From positions 1 to 59,427 of the forward strand of contig CAZUAI010000029.1 in NCBI GenBank assembly GCA_964617875.1: DNA of 59,427 nt, read 5' to 3'. The position numbers were made by a program, and so were the translations under genes. A model generated the notes under the pieces. It did no database searches. It saw only the letters and a program-made list of their open reading frames with translations, and was not told the origin of the DNA. Positions 7,894-16,567 of this stretch are shown here, piece by piece; the stretch's first letter is position 1; each line of letters begins with the position of its first letter. This DNA is from CAZMVY01 sp964617875 (GTDB lineage Bacteria; Planctomycetota; Phycisphaerae; UBA1845; PWPN01).

Positions 7894-8385
7894 ATGAACC
7901 TGATACCTTGGAGGAACAAACGCGTGGAGAAGAACGGCGGGACTTCGGAAGAACACCCTCTGGCCCGCCTGCGTACGGAGATGGATCGTGCGTTCGAGAG
8001 GTTCTGGCGTGATCCGTGGAGCGCAAGCCTCGCAGACGTCTTCCAGTCGAGTTCGGGGCTGGGGCTGCGGATGAACCTGGCCGAGTCGGAGAACGACGTG
8101 ACGGTCACGGCGGAGCTGCCGGGCGTGGATCCGAAGGACGTGGACATCAGCGTGACCAACAACGTCCTGACGATCCGGGGCGAGAAGAAACAGGAAAAGG
8201 AGGAAAAGAAGCGCAACTACCACTATGTGGAGCGGAGTTTCGGGAGTTTTCATCGGAGCATCCAGCTGCCCAGCTCGGCCGATCCGAACAAGGTGGATGC
8301 GAGCTACAAGAACGGCATCCTGACCGTGACGCTTCAGAAGCGGCCTGAGGACAAGCCGAAGCGGATCCCGGTGAAGACCGGTTGA
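7894..8385 (+). CDS. Hsp20/alpha-crystallin small heat-shock protein 3
   Basis: A 163-residue third Hsp20 paralogue. Its N-terminal arm is the longest (LARLRTEMDRAFERFW). The alpha-crystallin domain runs from about residue 50, with VTVTAELPGVDPKDVDISV, NNVLTIRGEKKQEKEEKKR and VDASYKNGILTVTLQKRPED. I chose the ATG at 7894, which has GAGGAGGTT 7 nt upstream, over the GTG-type start at 7867 that lies before that ribosome site. The lysine/glutamate-rich loop is typical of the family. Confidence 0.93.
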   Translation: MNLIPWRNKRVEKNGGTSEEHPLARLRTEMDRAFERFWRDPWSASLADVFQSSSGLGLRMNLAESENDVTVTAELPGVDPKDVDISVTNNVLTIRGEKKQEKEEKKRNYHYVERSFGSFHRSIQLPSSADPNKVDASYKNGILTVTLQKRPEDKPKRIPVKTG

Positions 8386-8435
8386 CGCCGAGACCCGTGA
8401 AGCCGGAAGGGGACAACCGCGACCGAGGTGTTCGG

Positions 8436-9140
8436 ATGGTCCGGAACTATTACGTGATCCTCGGCGTCGCTTTCGACGCAACGCCGGAAGAGATCAAGCA
8501 TGCGTATCGACAGAAGGCCCTGCAGCTTCATCCGGATCACCACGGCCCGGATGCCGAGCCGTTCCTGGAGGTCCAGGAGGCCTATGCGGTATTGAGCGAT
8601 CCACGGCGGCGCAGTGCCTATGACCGGTCACTGCAGCCCGCCCGGCCTGTGACGGTGCGGTACGGCGCGGCACCCGATGTCATCAAGTCCCGACGGCCGC
8701 CGGCGGAACCGCTGGTTCCCGGCCGGGGGCCGTCCGGCTGGACGGATGTCTCCGTAACTCGCTCGTTTCAGACGTTTTCTCCATCGTTTGAGGAGATCTT
8801 CGATCGCCTGTGGTCGAACTTCACCGGACGAACCCCGCCCAAGGCGGAACGGCTGGAGAACCTGACCATTGACGTCCCCGTGACTGTTGAGCAGGCCATG
8901 GCGGGCGGAAGGACACGCGTGCTCGTGCCCGCCGTGGCCCGCTGTCCGGCCTGCCTCGGCGCGGGCGGCGTGGGGCCGTTCGAGTGCCTGCAGTGCGCCG
9001 GCGAAGGTGTCATCGCGGACGAGTATCCCGTGCTGGTCACCTATCCGCCGGGCATTCCGGACAACTACATGGTCTCCGTTTCACTGGATGGTCTGGGCAT
9101 TCGCAACCTCTACCTGACGGTTCGCTTCAGACTGGTGTAA
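8436..9140 (+). CDS. J-domain co-chaperone with reduced zinc finger
   Basis: A DnaJ-like protein of about 234 residues that should stimulate DnaK ATPase activity. The J-domain is at residues 3-65, with the HPD motif in LQLHPDHHG and the VQEAYAVLSDPRRRSAYD ending. After a linker with a FTGRTPP segment comes the DnaJ substrate-binding fold (LENLTIDVPVTVEQAMAGG). Only two zinc-finger repeats are present (CPACLGAG and CLQCAGEG) instead of the usual four, followed by a shortened C-terminal fold ending VRFRLV. Full-length DnaJ is about 370 residues. The ATG at 8436 has GAGGTG 5 nt upstream; a TTG at 8382 that overlaps the Hsp20 stop is less likely. It belongs to the Hsp20 cluster. Confidence 0.82.
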   Translation: MVRNYYVILGVAFDATPEEIKHAYRQKALQLHPDHHGPDAEPFLEVQEAYAVLSDPRRRSAYDRSLQPARPVTVRYGAAPDVIKSRRPPAEPLVPGRGPSGWTDVSVTRSFQTFSPSFEEIFDRLWSNFTGRTPPKAERLENLTIDVPVTVEQAMAGGRTRVLVPAVARCPACLGAGGVGPFECLQCAGEGVIADEYPVLVTYPPGIPDNYMVSVSLDGLGIRNLYLTVRFRLV

Positions 9141-9171
9141 ACGCGGCTGGGCGCGGGCGTAACGCGACGGG

Positions 9172-9200
9172 TTGGCTCCGGCCGGCCGATGGCTTATACT
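9172..9200 (+). promoter_or_regulatory. Sigma-70-type promoter upstream of the UbiA-family gene
   Basis: TTGGCT (9172-9177) and TATACT (9195-9200) are separated by 17 bp. The position, about 70 bp upstream of the prenyltransferase start, makes it the natural promoter for that gene. Confidence 0.55.
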
Positions 9201-9273
9201 CCGGCTCCCGACGTTCCCGGAAGCGGGCGATGTCGGCCGTGTGGGGACCGCCCCGTGAGCGCGAGGCCGTTGC

Positions 9274-10206
9274 TTGGGTCCAGTGCGTGATTACGTCCGG
9301 CTGCTTCGCCCGCCCCAGTGGGTCAAGAATGTCTTCGTCTTCGCCGCCCTTGTGTTCGGATTCGGCGACAAGCACGGCGATCCCCGGGCGATCCCCAACG
9401 CGATTCTCGCATTCGTCGTCTTCTGCCTCGCCTCGTCCGCCGGCTACGTCTTCAACGACGTCCTCGATCGCGATCGCGACCGGCACCATCCGGTGAAGAA
9501 GAACCGCCCCGTCGCCAGCGGCGCCATCGGCGTCGCGGCGGCCCTCGGCGTCTCCACGGCGGCCGCCCTTGCCGCCCTGGCGGCCAGCCTTCTCCTGCTG
9601 CCCCGGTTGTTCTGGGTGACCGTCGTCGCCTATTGGCTCCTGACGGCCCTTTACTCGCTGGTACTCAAGCAGGTGCTCATCTTCGATGTCATCATGATCG
9701 CCGTCCTCTTTGTCATCCGGGCCCTGGCCGGCGCCGTCGCCGTGCAGGTGAGCGTCTCGCCCTGGCTGATCGTCTGCACGTTCATGCTCTGCCTCTTCCT
9801 CGGCTTCGGCAAACGCCGGTGCGAACTCGTCCTCATCGGAAACGCCCAGGACGCCACCAGCCACCGGCAAACGCTGCAGGGCTACTCCCCGGACCTCCTG
9901 AACCACCTGCTGGCGACCTCGGCCGGCATGGCCATCATCACGTTCATGCTCTACACGATGGACCGCGCGACGCCGTCGGTCTTCCCCAAGCACTACCTGA
10001 TCTTCACCATCCCGCTGGTCGTCTACGGCATCTGGCGCTATGTCATGCTCATCGAGAGCGGCACGCTGACGGGCCCCACCGACGTGATCATCAACGACCG
10101 CCCGTTCCTCGCGACCGTCCTGCTCTGGTGCGCCGCCGCCGGCGTCATCGCGCTGTGGGGGAATGAGATCACCGCCTGGCTGGATCGGGTCATGCGAAGC
10201 GGCTGA
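9274..10206 (+). CDS. UbiA-family prenyltransferase, probably decaprenyl-phosphate phosphoribosyltransferase-like
   Basis: An integral membrane enzyme with eight to nine hydrophobic helices. The subfamily motif LRPPQWVKN lies near the N-terminus, and the two aspartate-rich motifs are NDVLDRDRDRHHP (first, followed by KKNRPVASG) and the later loop around GFGKRRCELVL. These match the branch that transfers phosphoribose to a polyprenyl phosphate more than the ubiquinone branch; substrate assignment is inference. The start is uncertain: TTG at 9274 or GTG at 9283, as no ATG precedes the first motif. A TATAAT box follows at 10215-10220, just before the next gene. Confidence 0.82.
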   Translation: MGPVRDYVRLLRPPQWVKNVFVFAALVFGFGDKHGDPRAIPNAILAFVVFCLASSAGYVFNDVLDRDRDRHHPVKKNRPVASGAIGVAAALGVSTAAALAALAASLLLLPRLFWVTVVAYWLLTALYSLVLKQVLIFDVIMIAVLFVIRALAGAVAVQVSVSPWLIVCTFMLCLFLGFGKRRCELVLIGNAQDATSHRQTLQGYSPDLLNHLLATSAGMAIITFMLYTMDRATPSVFPKHYLIFTIPLVVYGIWRYVMLIESGTLTGPTDVIINDRPFLATVLLWCAAAGVIALWGNEITAWLDRVMRSG

Positions 10207-10280
10207 CCCGCCGCTATAATCGTACGAACGGCAGAGGCCGTTGATCCTCTGTCGAAGAATTCACCCAGGAGCCTGAAACC

Positions 10281-11423
10281 GTGGGCAGCAAGGTAGCCAT
10301 CGTATCGACCTCGCCGCGAACCGTGTTGCGCGACTACCACCGCGCGATGAACCTCGCCGGGTATCGCGACGTGATTGACCCGGCCGTTGAGACGGCCCTG
10401 AAGATCAACATCTCGTGGCACGTCTTCTATCCCGCGTGCTCCACGACGCCGTGGCAGCTCGAGGGCGTCATCCGCGGCATGCTCCAGGACGGGTACGCCC
10501 GCGAACGCGTCCACGCCTGTCACAACCGCACCGTCGTCGTCAGCGCACGCAAGGGCGAGCGGGCCAACAAGCACCTGCCCGTCGTCGAGAAGTACGGCCT
10601 CGCGAACGTCCACCTGTACGAGGGCGAGGAGTGGATCAACATCCGCGACGCCGTCGGCGACCTGGCGAAGGACTTCCTCTGCCTGAACGGCGTGTACCCG
10701 CGCGGTTTCTCGATCCCGAAGCGATTCCTCGGCGAGAACATCATCCACCTGCCGACGATCAAGACGCACATCTTCACGACGATGACCGGGGCGATGAAGA
10801 ACGCCTTCGGCGGCCTGCTCAACGAGCGCCGCCACTACACGCACGAGGTGATCCACGAAACGCTCGTGGACCTCCTCATGATCCAGAAGAAGATCCACCG
10901 CGGCATCTTCGCCGTCATGGACGGCACGTTCGCCGGCGACGGCCCCGGCCCGCGCTGCATGACGCCGTACGTCAAGAACGTCATCCTCGCCTCGGCCGAC
11001 CAGGTGGCCATCGACGCCCTCAGCGCCAAGCTCATGGGTTTCGACCCGCTGAGCATCAGGTTCATCCGCCTCGCCCACGACCTCGGGCTCGGCTGCGGCG
11101 ATGTCTCGAAGCTCGAGATCGTCGGCGAGCCGGCGCTGGCCGGGCAGAACTGGCACTTCGAGGGCCCGTACAAGCGGCTCACGTTCGCCGCCCGCGGCCA
11201 GCACGCCCTCTACTGGGGCCCGTTGCGCCCCGTGCAGAAGTTCCTGCTCCAGACCGTCCTGGCCCCGTGGTCCTACGCCGCCAGCATCGTCTACCACGAC
11301 TGGTACTGGTATCCGTTCGTCGGCAAGAAACAGATCGACTCCGCCATGCAGTCCGAGTGGGGCCGCCTCTTCCGCAACTACGAAAACCTCCAGCCCGACG
11401 ATCAGGGCTGGGCATCCGTGTGA
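10281..11423 (+). CDS. DUF362 family protein
   Basis: The 380-residue sequence has DUF362 features: KINISWHVFYPACSTTPW near residue 40, the LPTIKTHIFTTMTGAMKN block around residue 160 and the FAVMDGTFAGDGPGP stretch near residue 220. It lacks the ferredoxin-type cysteine clusters fused to DUF362 in some proteins. The biochemical role of the family is not firmly established. The start is a GTG at 10281 with AGGAG 8 nt upstream; a TATAAT box at 10215-10220 could be its -10 element. It follows the UbiA-family gene and might act on the same lipid, but nothing in the sequence proves it. Confidence 0.8.
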   Translation: MGSKVAIVSTSPRTVLRDYHRAMNLAGYRDVIDPAVETALKINISWHVFYPACSTTPWQLEGVIRGMLQDGYARERVHACHNRTVVVSARKGERANKHLPVVEKYGLANVHLYEGEEWINIRDAVGDLAKDFLCLNGVYPRGFSIPKRFLGENIIHLPTIKTHIFTTMTGAMKNAFGGLLNERRHYTHEVIHETLVDLLMIQKKIHRGIFAVMDGTFAGDGPGPRCMTPYVKNVILASADQVAIDALSAKLMGFDPLSIRFIRLAHDLGLGCGDVSKLEIVGEPALAGQNWHFEGPYKRLTFAARGQHALYWGPLRPVQKFLLQTVLAPWSYAASIVYHDWYWYPFVGKKQIDSAMQSEWGRLFRNYENLQPDDQGWASV

Positions 11424-11554
11424 TCGGTCGTGGGTGATGAGTGCGGACGGACCGTCGCACCGTCACGACGCCGGCCAGGAACGGTTCCGGCCGCGCATTC
11501 GTCGGCGTTGGAATCCCCCGAGACCGCCGAGGGGTTTCGTCGCGAGGCGTGAAA

Positions 11555-11582
11555 TTGACGTGCGGCCCGTATCGCCCATAAT
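11555..11582 (+). promoter_or_regulatory. Sigma-70-type promoter of the M42 peptidase gene
   Basis: TTGACG (11555-11560) and CATAAT (11577-11582) are separated by 16 bp and lie about 50 bp upstream of the M42 peptidase ATG. The hexamers are close to consensus in a region of otherwise high GC. Confidence 0.55.
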
Positions 11583-11635
11583 GGGGGCGCGGTCGTGGGA
11601 CAGGATCAGGACGTTTGCGTGAATCGAGGATCCCG

Positions 11636-12700
11636 ATGACGAAAGAGTCGTACGAGTTTCTGCGGGCCCTGGAAGAGACGCCGTCGCCGTCCGGCTTCGA
11701 GCAGCCGGTGCAGCGGATCATCCGCAGCCGGATGAAAAAGTACGCCGACTCGATCGAGACCGACGTACACGGCAACGTGATCGTCGGCCTGAACCCGAAG
11801 GGCAAGCCGCGCGTCATGCTCGCGGGCCACTGCGACCAGATCGGCCTCATGGTCCGCTACATCAGCGACGAGGGGTACATCTCGTTCGCGTGCATCGGCG
11901 GGATCGATGCGGTCCTGCTGCCCGGCTCGCGCGTCGTGATCCACAACAGGCGCAAGCCCGTCGAGGGCGTCATCGGCCGCAAGCCGATCCACCTGATCCG
12001 CGGCAAGGAGGCCGAGACGGCCAAGATCGAGCCCGGCGACCTGTGGATCGACATCGGCGCGAAAGACAAGGCCGACGCGGAGAAGCGCGTCGGCGTCGGC
12101 GACCCGATCACGTTCAAGCTCGGCATGACGAAGCTCAGCGACGACATCGCCGCCTCGCCCGCGTTCGACGACAAGGTCGGCTCCTTCATCGTGATGGAGG
12201 CCCTGCGGCTCTGTGCGGCGAAGAAGATCCGGTGCGCCCTGTTCGCCGTCAGCACCGTGCAGGAGGAGATCGGCCTCCGCGGGGCGCGGACGTCGTGCTA
12301 CGGGCTCGACCCGCTCGTCGGCATTGCGGTGGACGTGACCCATGCCTCCGACTACCCCACGGTCGAGAAGAAGCACGTCGGCGACATCCGCCTCGGCAAG
12401 GGGCCCGTCATCGACATCGGCGCGAACATCAACCCGAAACTCGGCGAAATGCTCATCCAGACCGCCAGACGCAAGAAGATCCCGCACCAGATCGGCAGCG
12501 CACCCGGCGCCACCGGCACCGACGCCAACCCGATCCAGGTCTCCCGCTCCGGCGTGGCGGCCGCGCTCATCAGCGTCCCGAACCGCTACATGCACACGCC
12601 CGTCGAGGTCGTCAGCCTCAGCGACCTGGAGAACTGCGCCAGGCTGATCGCCGAGACGGTCGCGACGATCGACGCGAAGACGGACTTCATCCCCCGGTAG
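11636..12700 (+). CDS. M42-family metallo-aminopeptidase
   Basis: A 354-residue cytoplasmic dinuclear metallopeptidase of the M42 family (glutamyl aminopeptidase / tetrahedral TET-like). Metal and catalytic positions are recognisable: AGHCDQIGLMV (first metal His and Asp), the aspartate in PAFDDKVGSF, the catalytic glutamates in STVQEEIGLRGA, the aspartate in VDVTHASD and the last histidine in RYMHTPVEVV. It probably trims peptides from the N-terminus as a large oligomer. I chose the ATG at 11636, with GAGGA 6 nt upstream, rather than the TTG at 11615. Confidence 0.9.
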   Translation: MTKESYEFLRALEETPSPSGFEQPVQRIIRSRMKKYADSIETDVHGNVIVGLNPKGKPRVMLAGHCDQIGLMVRYISDEGYISFACIGGIDAVLLPGSRVVIHNRRKPVEGVIGRKPIHLIRGKEAETAKIEPGDLWIDIGAKDKADAEKRVGVGDPITFKLGMTKLSDDIAASPAFDDKVGSFIVMEALRLCAAKKIRCALFAVSTVQEEIGLRGARTSCYGLDPLVGIAVDVTHASDYPTVEKKHVGDIRLGKGPVIDIGANINPKLGEMLIQTARRKKIPHQIGSAPGATGTDANPIQVSRSGVAAALISVPNRYMHTPVEVVSLSDLENCARLIAETVATIDAKTDFIPR

Positions 12701-12791
12701 CACGGCCGCCGCCCCGGCACAATGTGGACTGCGGCCTCTCCGGAGGCCGCGAGGGCGCCTGCGTTGCGCGTCGGTTCGTTGACGGATCGGG

Positions 12792-15700
12792 ATGCACGCC
12801 ATAGCATCGGCGGGCATGAGACGATACGCGAATTCGTACACTCAACGTGTATTGAGGGCCTTCGCCGCGGCCTGCGGCGTGGCGGCGTCCGGCCTGCCGT
12901 GCGCCGACGCGGAAGAAGCCGCCGGATCGCCGGCCGCCGGGTTCAGCCGCCTCAGCCCGTTGCCGACGCCGAAGATCGTCGGTTCGGCCGAGGCATATCC
13001 GGGCGGGGCGTTCAACGTCTCGCATCTGACGGACGGCGATGCCCGCTCGCAGTACTCGTCGGCGGGCAAGGGCACGGAGACGTTCGTCGAGTTCGATTTC
13101 GGCAGGCCGGTGCGAGTCGCCGCTTTCCGGCACATCGATCGGAACGATCCGGCGACCGTGTCGGCCTCGAAGCTCGTGTTCGCCGACGGCGACGGGAAGG
13201 TCGCGGGCGAATCGGCCGTGACGCACGTCAACGAACCGGGCGGCGTCACGAATCACGTGCTTGCGTCGCCGGTCACGGCCCGGCGCGTCCGCTGGCAGGT
13301 CACCGGCCTGGGGCCGCAGGGCTTCGCGACGGTGGGCGGGTCGGAGGTCGCGTTCTTTTCCGCGGCCGACCCGACCGCGCTGCCGACGGAGGTGCGGTTC
13401 GAGGTCAGGCCGCTGCCGGCCTTGGAGCGAAAGGGCGATACGCTCGTGCGGCCGGTCCGCGTCTCCATCGACTATCCGTATGCCGAGCCGGTGGACGCCG
13501 CGGTGCGGATCGAAGGGGTCGAACCGGTCCCGCTCCGCCTGGGATTCGGCGAGCGGAGCCTCGAGGTCGCCCTGCCGGCCGCCACGGGGGAGAAGACGCT
13601 GAACGCCTCGTTCGAGGTCGCCGGCAAGATCGTCACGCGGCGCGAGATCGCGCTCGCGCCGGTGCGACAATCGGTGATCTACATCCTGCCGCACTCGCAC
13701 GTGGACATCGGCTACACGGAACTCCAGACCGCCGTCGAGAAGAAGCAGATGTCGAACATCGCCCGCGGCATCGAACTGGCTCGCGCCACGGCGGGCAACC
13801 CGGAGGGAGCCCGCTACAAGTGGAACGTCGAGGTCCTCTGGGCCGTGGACAGCTACCTGCGGCAGTCGCCGCCGGAGAAGCAGCAGGAGTTCATCGAGGC
13901 CGTCCGCAGGGGATGGGTCGGACTCGACGCGATGTACGGAAATCAGCTGACCGCTCTGTGCCGGCCCGAGGAGCTGCTGCGGCTGTTCCGCTATGCCACG
14001 GAGCTTGCGACGCGGTGCGGCGTGCCGATTCAGTCGGCGATGATCAGCGACGTGCCCGGCTACACGTGGGGGACCGTCTCGGCGATGGCGCAGGCCGGCG
14101 TGAAGTACTGGTCGATCGGCCCGAACTACATGGACCGCATCGGCCGTACGATGTGCTTGTGGGAGAACACGCCCTTCTACTGGGTCGGCCCGTCGGGGCG
14201 AGACAGGGTGCTCTGCTGGGTGCCCTACCAGGGCTACGCGATCTCGCACATCCTCCGCTCGAACCTTACGGCGAAGTTCCTCTTCGACCTGATGGTCCAT
14301 CTGGAAGAGACGCGCTATCCCTACGACCTGGTTCATCTGCGGTGGAGCGGCCACGGCGACAACGCCGTGCCGGACGAGAAGATCCCCGAGTTCGTCAAGG
14401 ACTGGAACGCCCGCTACGAGCACCCGCGGCTCGTCATCGCGACGACGACGGAGGCGTTTCGCGCGTTCGAGCAGCGGTATGGCGGCACGCTGCCGCAGCA
14501 CCACGGCGACTGGACGCCCCACTGGGAGGACGGTGCCGGTTCGTCCGCCCGCGAGACGGCGATCAATCGCGACTCGGCCGAGCGGCTCGTGCAGGCCGAG
14601 ACGCTGTGGGCCCTGCTGAACCCGGCGCGGTTTCCCGCGGCGGAATTCCGCGACGCCTGGCGAAACGTCCTGCTCTACAGCGAGCATACGTGGGGTGCGT
14701 ACAACAGCATCACCGAGCCGGACTGCGAGTTCGTCCGCGACCAGTGGAAGATCAAGCAGGCGTTCGCGCTCGACGGCGAGATGCAGGCGGCGGGCCTGCT
14801 GCGGAGGGCGTTCGACGCACCGCCGACGGCCGATGCCCCGGCAGCGAACGCCGTCGATGTCTACAACACGAACAACTGGCCGCGAACGGACCTCGTTGTG
14901 CTTCCGAAGGAATTGGCGGCGGCCGGCGATGCCGTGACGGGGCCGGACGGAACGCGCGTTCCCTCGCAGCGGCTGTCCGGCGGCCAACTGGCGATCCTGG
15001 CCGAGGACGTCCCGCCGTTCGCCGCGAAGCGATACACCGTCGGCCCGGGCTCCGGTACGTCATCCGGGAAGGCCGTCGCGGCCGGGGCGACTCTGCAGAA
15101 CGGCCTGTTGTCCGTCCGTCTGGACGAAAAGACGGGCGCGATCATCGATCTGCGTGCCGAGGGCATTGATGCCAATCTGGCCGACGCCGCGACCGTCGCG
15201 TTGAACGATTATTTCTTCGTCGCGGGCAACGATTCGAACCATCCGCTCCGCGCGGGGCCGGCGAAGATCACGGTCAGGGAGCCGGGGCCGCTGGTCGCGT
15301 CGCTGCTGGTGGAGTCCGAGGCGCCGGGGTGCCGGCGGCTCTCACGCGAGGTGCGGGTGACGGCGGGTCTCGACCGTGTCGAGATCATCAACGTCATCGA
15401 CAAGAAGCGGGCCGAGGTCCGCGGCAAGCCGGGCGACTGGGGCTTCGCCAGCCGCGAGGCGAAGGAAGGACTGCACTTCGGATTCGCCTTCCATGTGCCG
15501 GACGGCGTGATGCGCATGGACATCCCGTGGGCCGTCGCGAGGCCCGAGGTCGATCAGCTCCCCGGCGCGTGCAGGAACTGGTTTACGGTGCAGCGGTGGG
15601 TGGACGTCTCAAACGACCGCTACGGCGTGACCTGGTCGACGCTCGACGCCCCGCTCGTCGAGGTCGGGGCGCTGACGGCGAACCTTCTCGGGTCGCAGAC

Positions 15701-16178
15701 GAAGCCCGAGGCGTGGATCGACCGGCTCGAGCCCACACAGACGTTCTACTCGTGGGTGATGAACAACCACTGGCACACCAACTACCGCGCCTATCAGGAA
15801 GGCCCCACGACGTTCCGCTACGCGATCCGGCCTCACCGCGGCTTCGTGCCCGACGCGGCTGCGCGCTTCGGTACGGGCCTGAGCCAGCCGCTGTTGGCCG
15901 TGCGGGCGAGGGGCGGCGCCCCCGCCGGCACACGTTTGCAGGTCGAGCCGCCGGGCGTGCTGGTCACGGCCTTCAAGCCCAGCGACGACGGCAAGGCGAT
16001 GATTGTGCGGTTGTTCGGCGCCTCCGGGCGGAATGCGAAGGCGAGCCTCCGTTGGTCACAGCCCGAGCCGCAATCGCTCTGGCTGAGCGACATCGGCGAG
16101 CGGCCGATCCGCAAGCTCGATGGCCCCATTGACGTGCCTGCATGGGGCATTGTGACGCTCCGCGCATCCGCGGAGTGA
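12792..16178 (+). CDS. Secreted glycosidase related to GH38 alpha-mannosidases, with discoidin-like domain
   Basis: A 1128-residue exported protein. Residues 1-42 form a signal peptide (RAFAAACGVAASGLPCADA). Residues about 55-160 look like an F5/8 type C carbohydrate-binding fold (GGAFNVSHLTDGDARSQYSS, then FVEFDFGRPVRVAAFRHID). The catalytic region starts with the GH38 hallmark ILPHSHVDIGYTE near residue 297, and DVPGYTWGTVSAMAQAG follows. The rest is beta-sandwich as in the GH38 C-terminal half. It probably cleaves mannose-type or related polysaccharides outside the cytoplasm; the exact substrate is unknown. The start at 12792 is the longest; an ATG at 12816 is possible. It is followed by a DapA-like gene. 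Confidence 0.75.
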   Translation: MHAIASAGMRRYANSYTQRVLRAFAAACGVAASGLPCADAEEAAGSPAAGFSRLSPLPTPKIVGSAEAYPGGAFNVSHLTDGDARSQYSSAGKGTETFVEFDFGRPVRVAAFRHIDRNDPATVSASKLVFADGDGKVAGESAVTHVNEPGGVTNHVLASPVTARRVRWQVTGLGPQGFATVGGSEVAFFSAADPTALPTEVRFEVRPLPALERKGDTLVRPVRVSIDYPYAEPVDAAVRIEGVEPVPLRLGFGERSLEVALPAATGEKTLNASFEVAGKIVTRREIALAPVRQSVIYILPHSHVDIGYTELQTAVEKKQMSNIARGIELARATAGNPEGARYKWNVEVLWAVDSYLRQSPPEKQQEFIEAVRRGWVGLDAMYGNQLTALCRPEELLRLFRYATELATRCGVPIQSAMISDVPGYTWGTVSAMAQAGVKYWSIGPNYMDRIGRTMCLWENTPFYWVGPSGRDRVLCWVPYQGYAISHILRSNLTAKFLFDLMVHLEETRYPYDLVHLRWSGHGDNAVPDEKIPEFVKDWNARYEHPRLVIATTTEAFRAFEQRYGGTLPQHHGDWTPHWEDGAGSSARETAINRDSAERLVQAETLWALLNPARFPAAEFRDAWRNVLLYSEHTWGAYNSITEPDCEFVRDQWKIKQAFALDGEMQAAGLLRRAFDAPPTADAPAANAVDVYNTNNWPRTDLVVLPKELAAAGDAVTGPDGTRVPSQRLSGGQLAILAEDVPPFAAKRYTVGPGSGTSSGKAVAAGATLQNGLLSVRLDEKTGAIIDLRAEGIDANLADAATVALNDYFFVAGNDSNHPLRAGPAKITVREPGPLVASLLVESEAPGCRRLSREVRVTAGLDRVEIINVIDKKRAEVRGKPGDWGFASREAKEGLHFGFAFHVPDGVMRMDIPWAVARPEVDQLPGACRNWFTVQRWVDVSNDRYGVTWSTLDAPLVEVGALTANLLGSQTKPEAWIDRLEPTQTFYSWVMNNHWHTNYRAYQEGPTTFRYAIRPHRGFVPDAAARFGTGLSQPLLAVRARGGAPAGTRLQVEPPGVLVTAFKPSDDGKAMIVRLFGASGRNAKASLRWSQPEPQSLWLSDIGERPIRKLDGPIDVPAWGIVTLRASAE

Positions 16179-16567
16179 ATCCGACGGGAACACCGCCGCC
16201 GCCCCGTGCGGACGACGATGAAGCCGAAGTGCAATTCTGGCTGCGATGTGCGGGACCGCAGTCGCGCCCGGCGCGGCGGTTCTCGGGGCGTAAACCTGAT
16301 CGCGTCATTATCGATTCAGACGTGTGGCACGCGGACGATCCGAGGGCACGGAATACGGCATGGTTCGACGACATCCGCCTGGACTTTGGCGATGGCACTC
16401 GAGCGATGACGGTCGTTGGTCAACCGTTTAACGCTCGACGAAGCGCACGCGACCGGACCCAGGCGCCGCACAAGGAGCGGAAGTGACCGACAGGACGCCG
16501 CAATCCTCCATGCCGCGATCCGCCCGGCTTGCGGATTCCCCCGATGCCCGGATAGCATTTCCGCATA
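16179..16567. other. Intergenic stretch before the DapA-like gene
   Basis: No convincing gene is present. A plus-strand frame around 16320-16400 reads AWFDDIRLDFGDG, which resembles segments of sugar-binding domains, so a decayed gene fragment is possible. A TAGCAT box at about 16553-16558 lies only 9 nt before the next ATG and would imply a very short or absent leader. Confidence 0.3.

Noticed and set aside
16142..16486. 114-codon frame with AWFDDIRLDFG between the GH38-like and DapA-like genes
   Set aside because: It has no start signal, overlaps the glycosidase end and has only a faint resemblance to sugar-binding domains; at most a decayed fragment.
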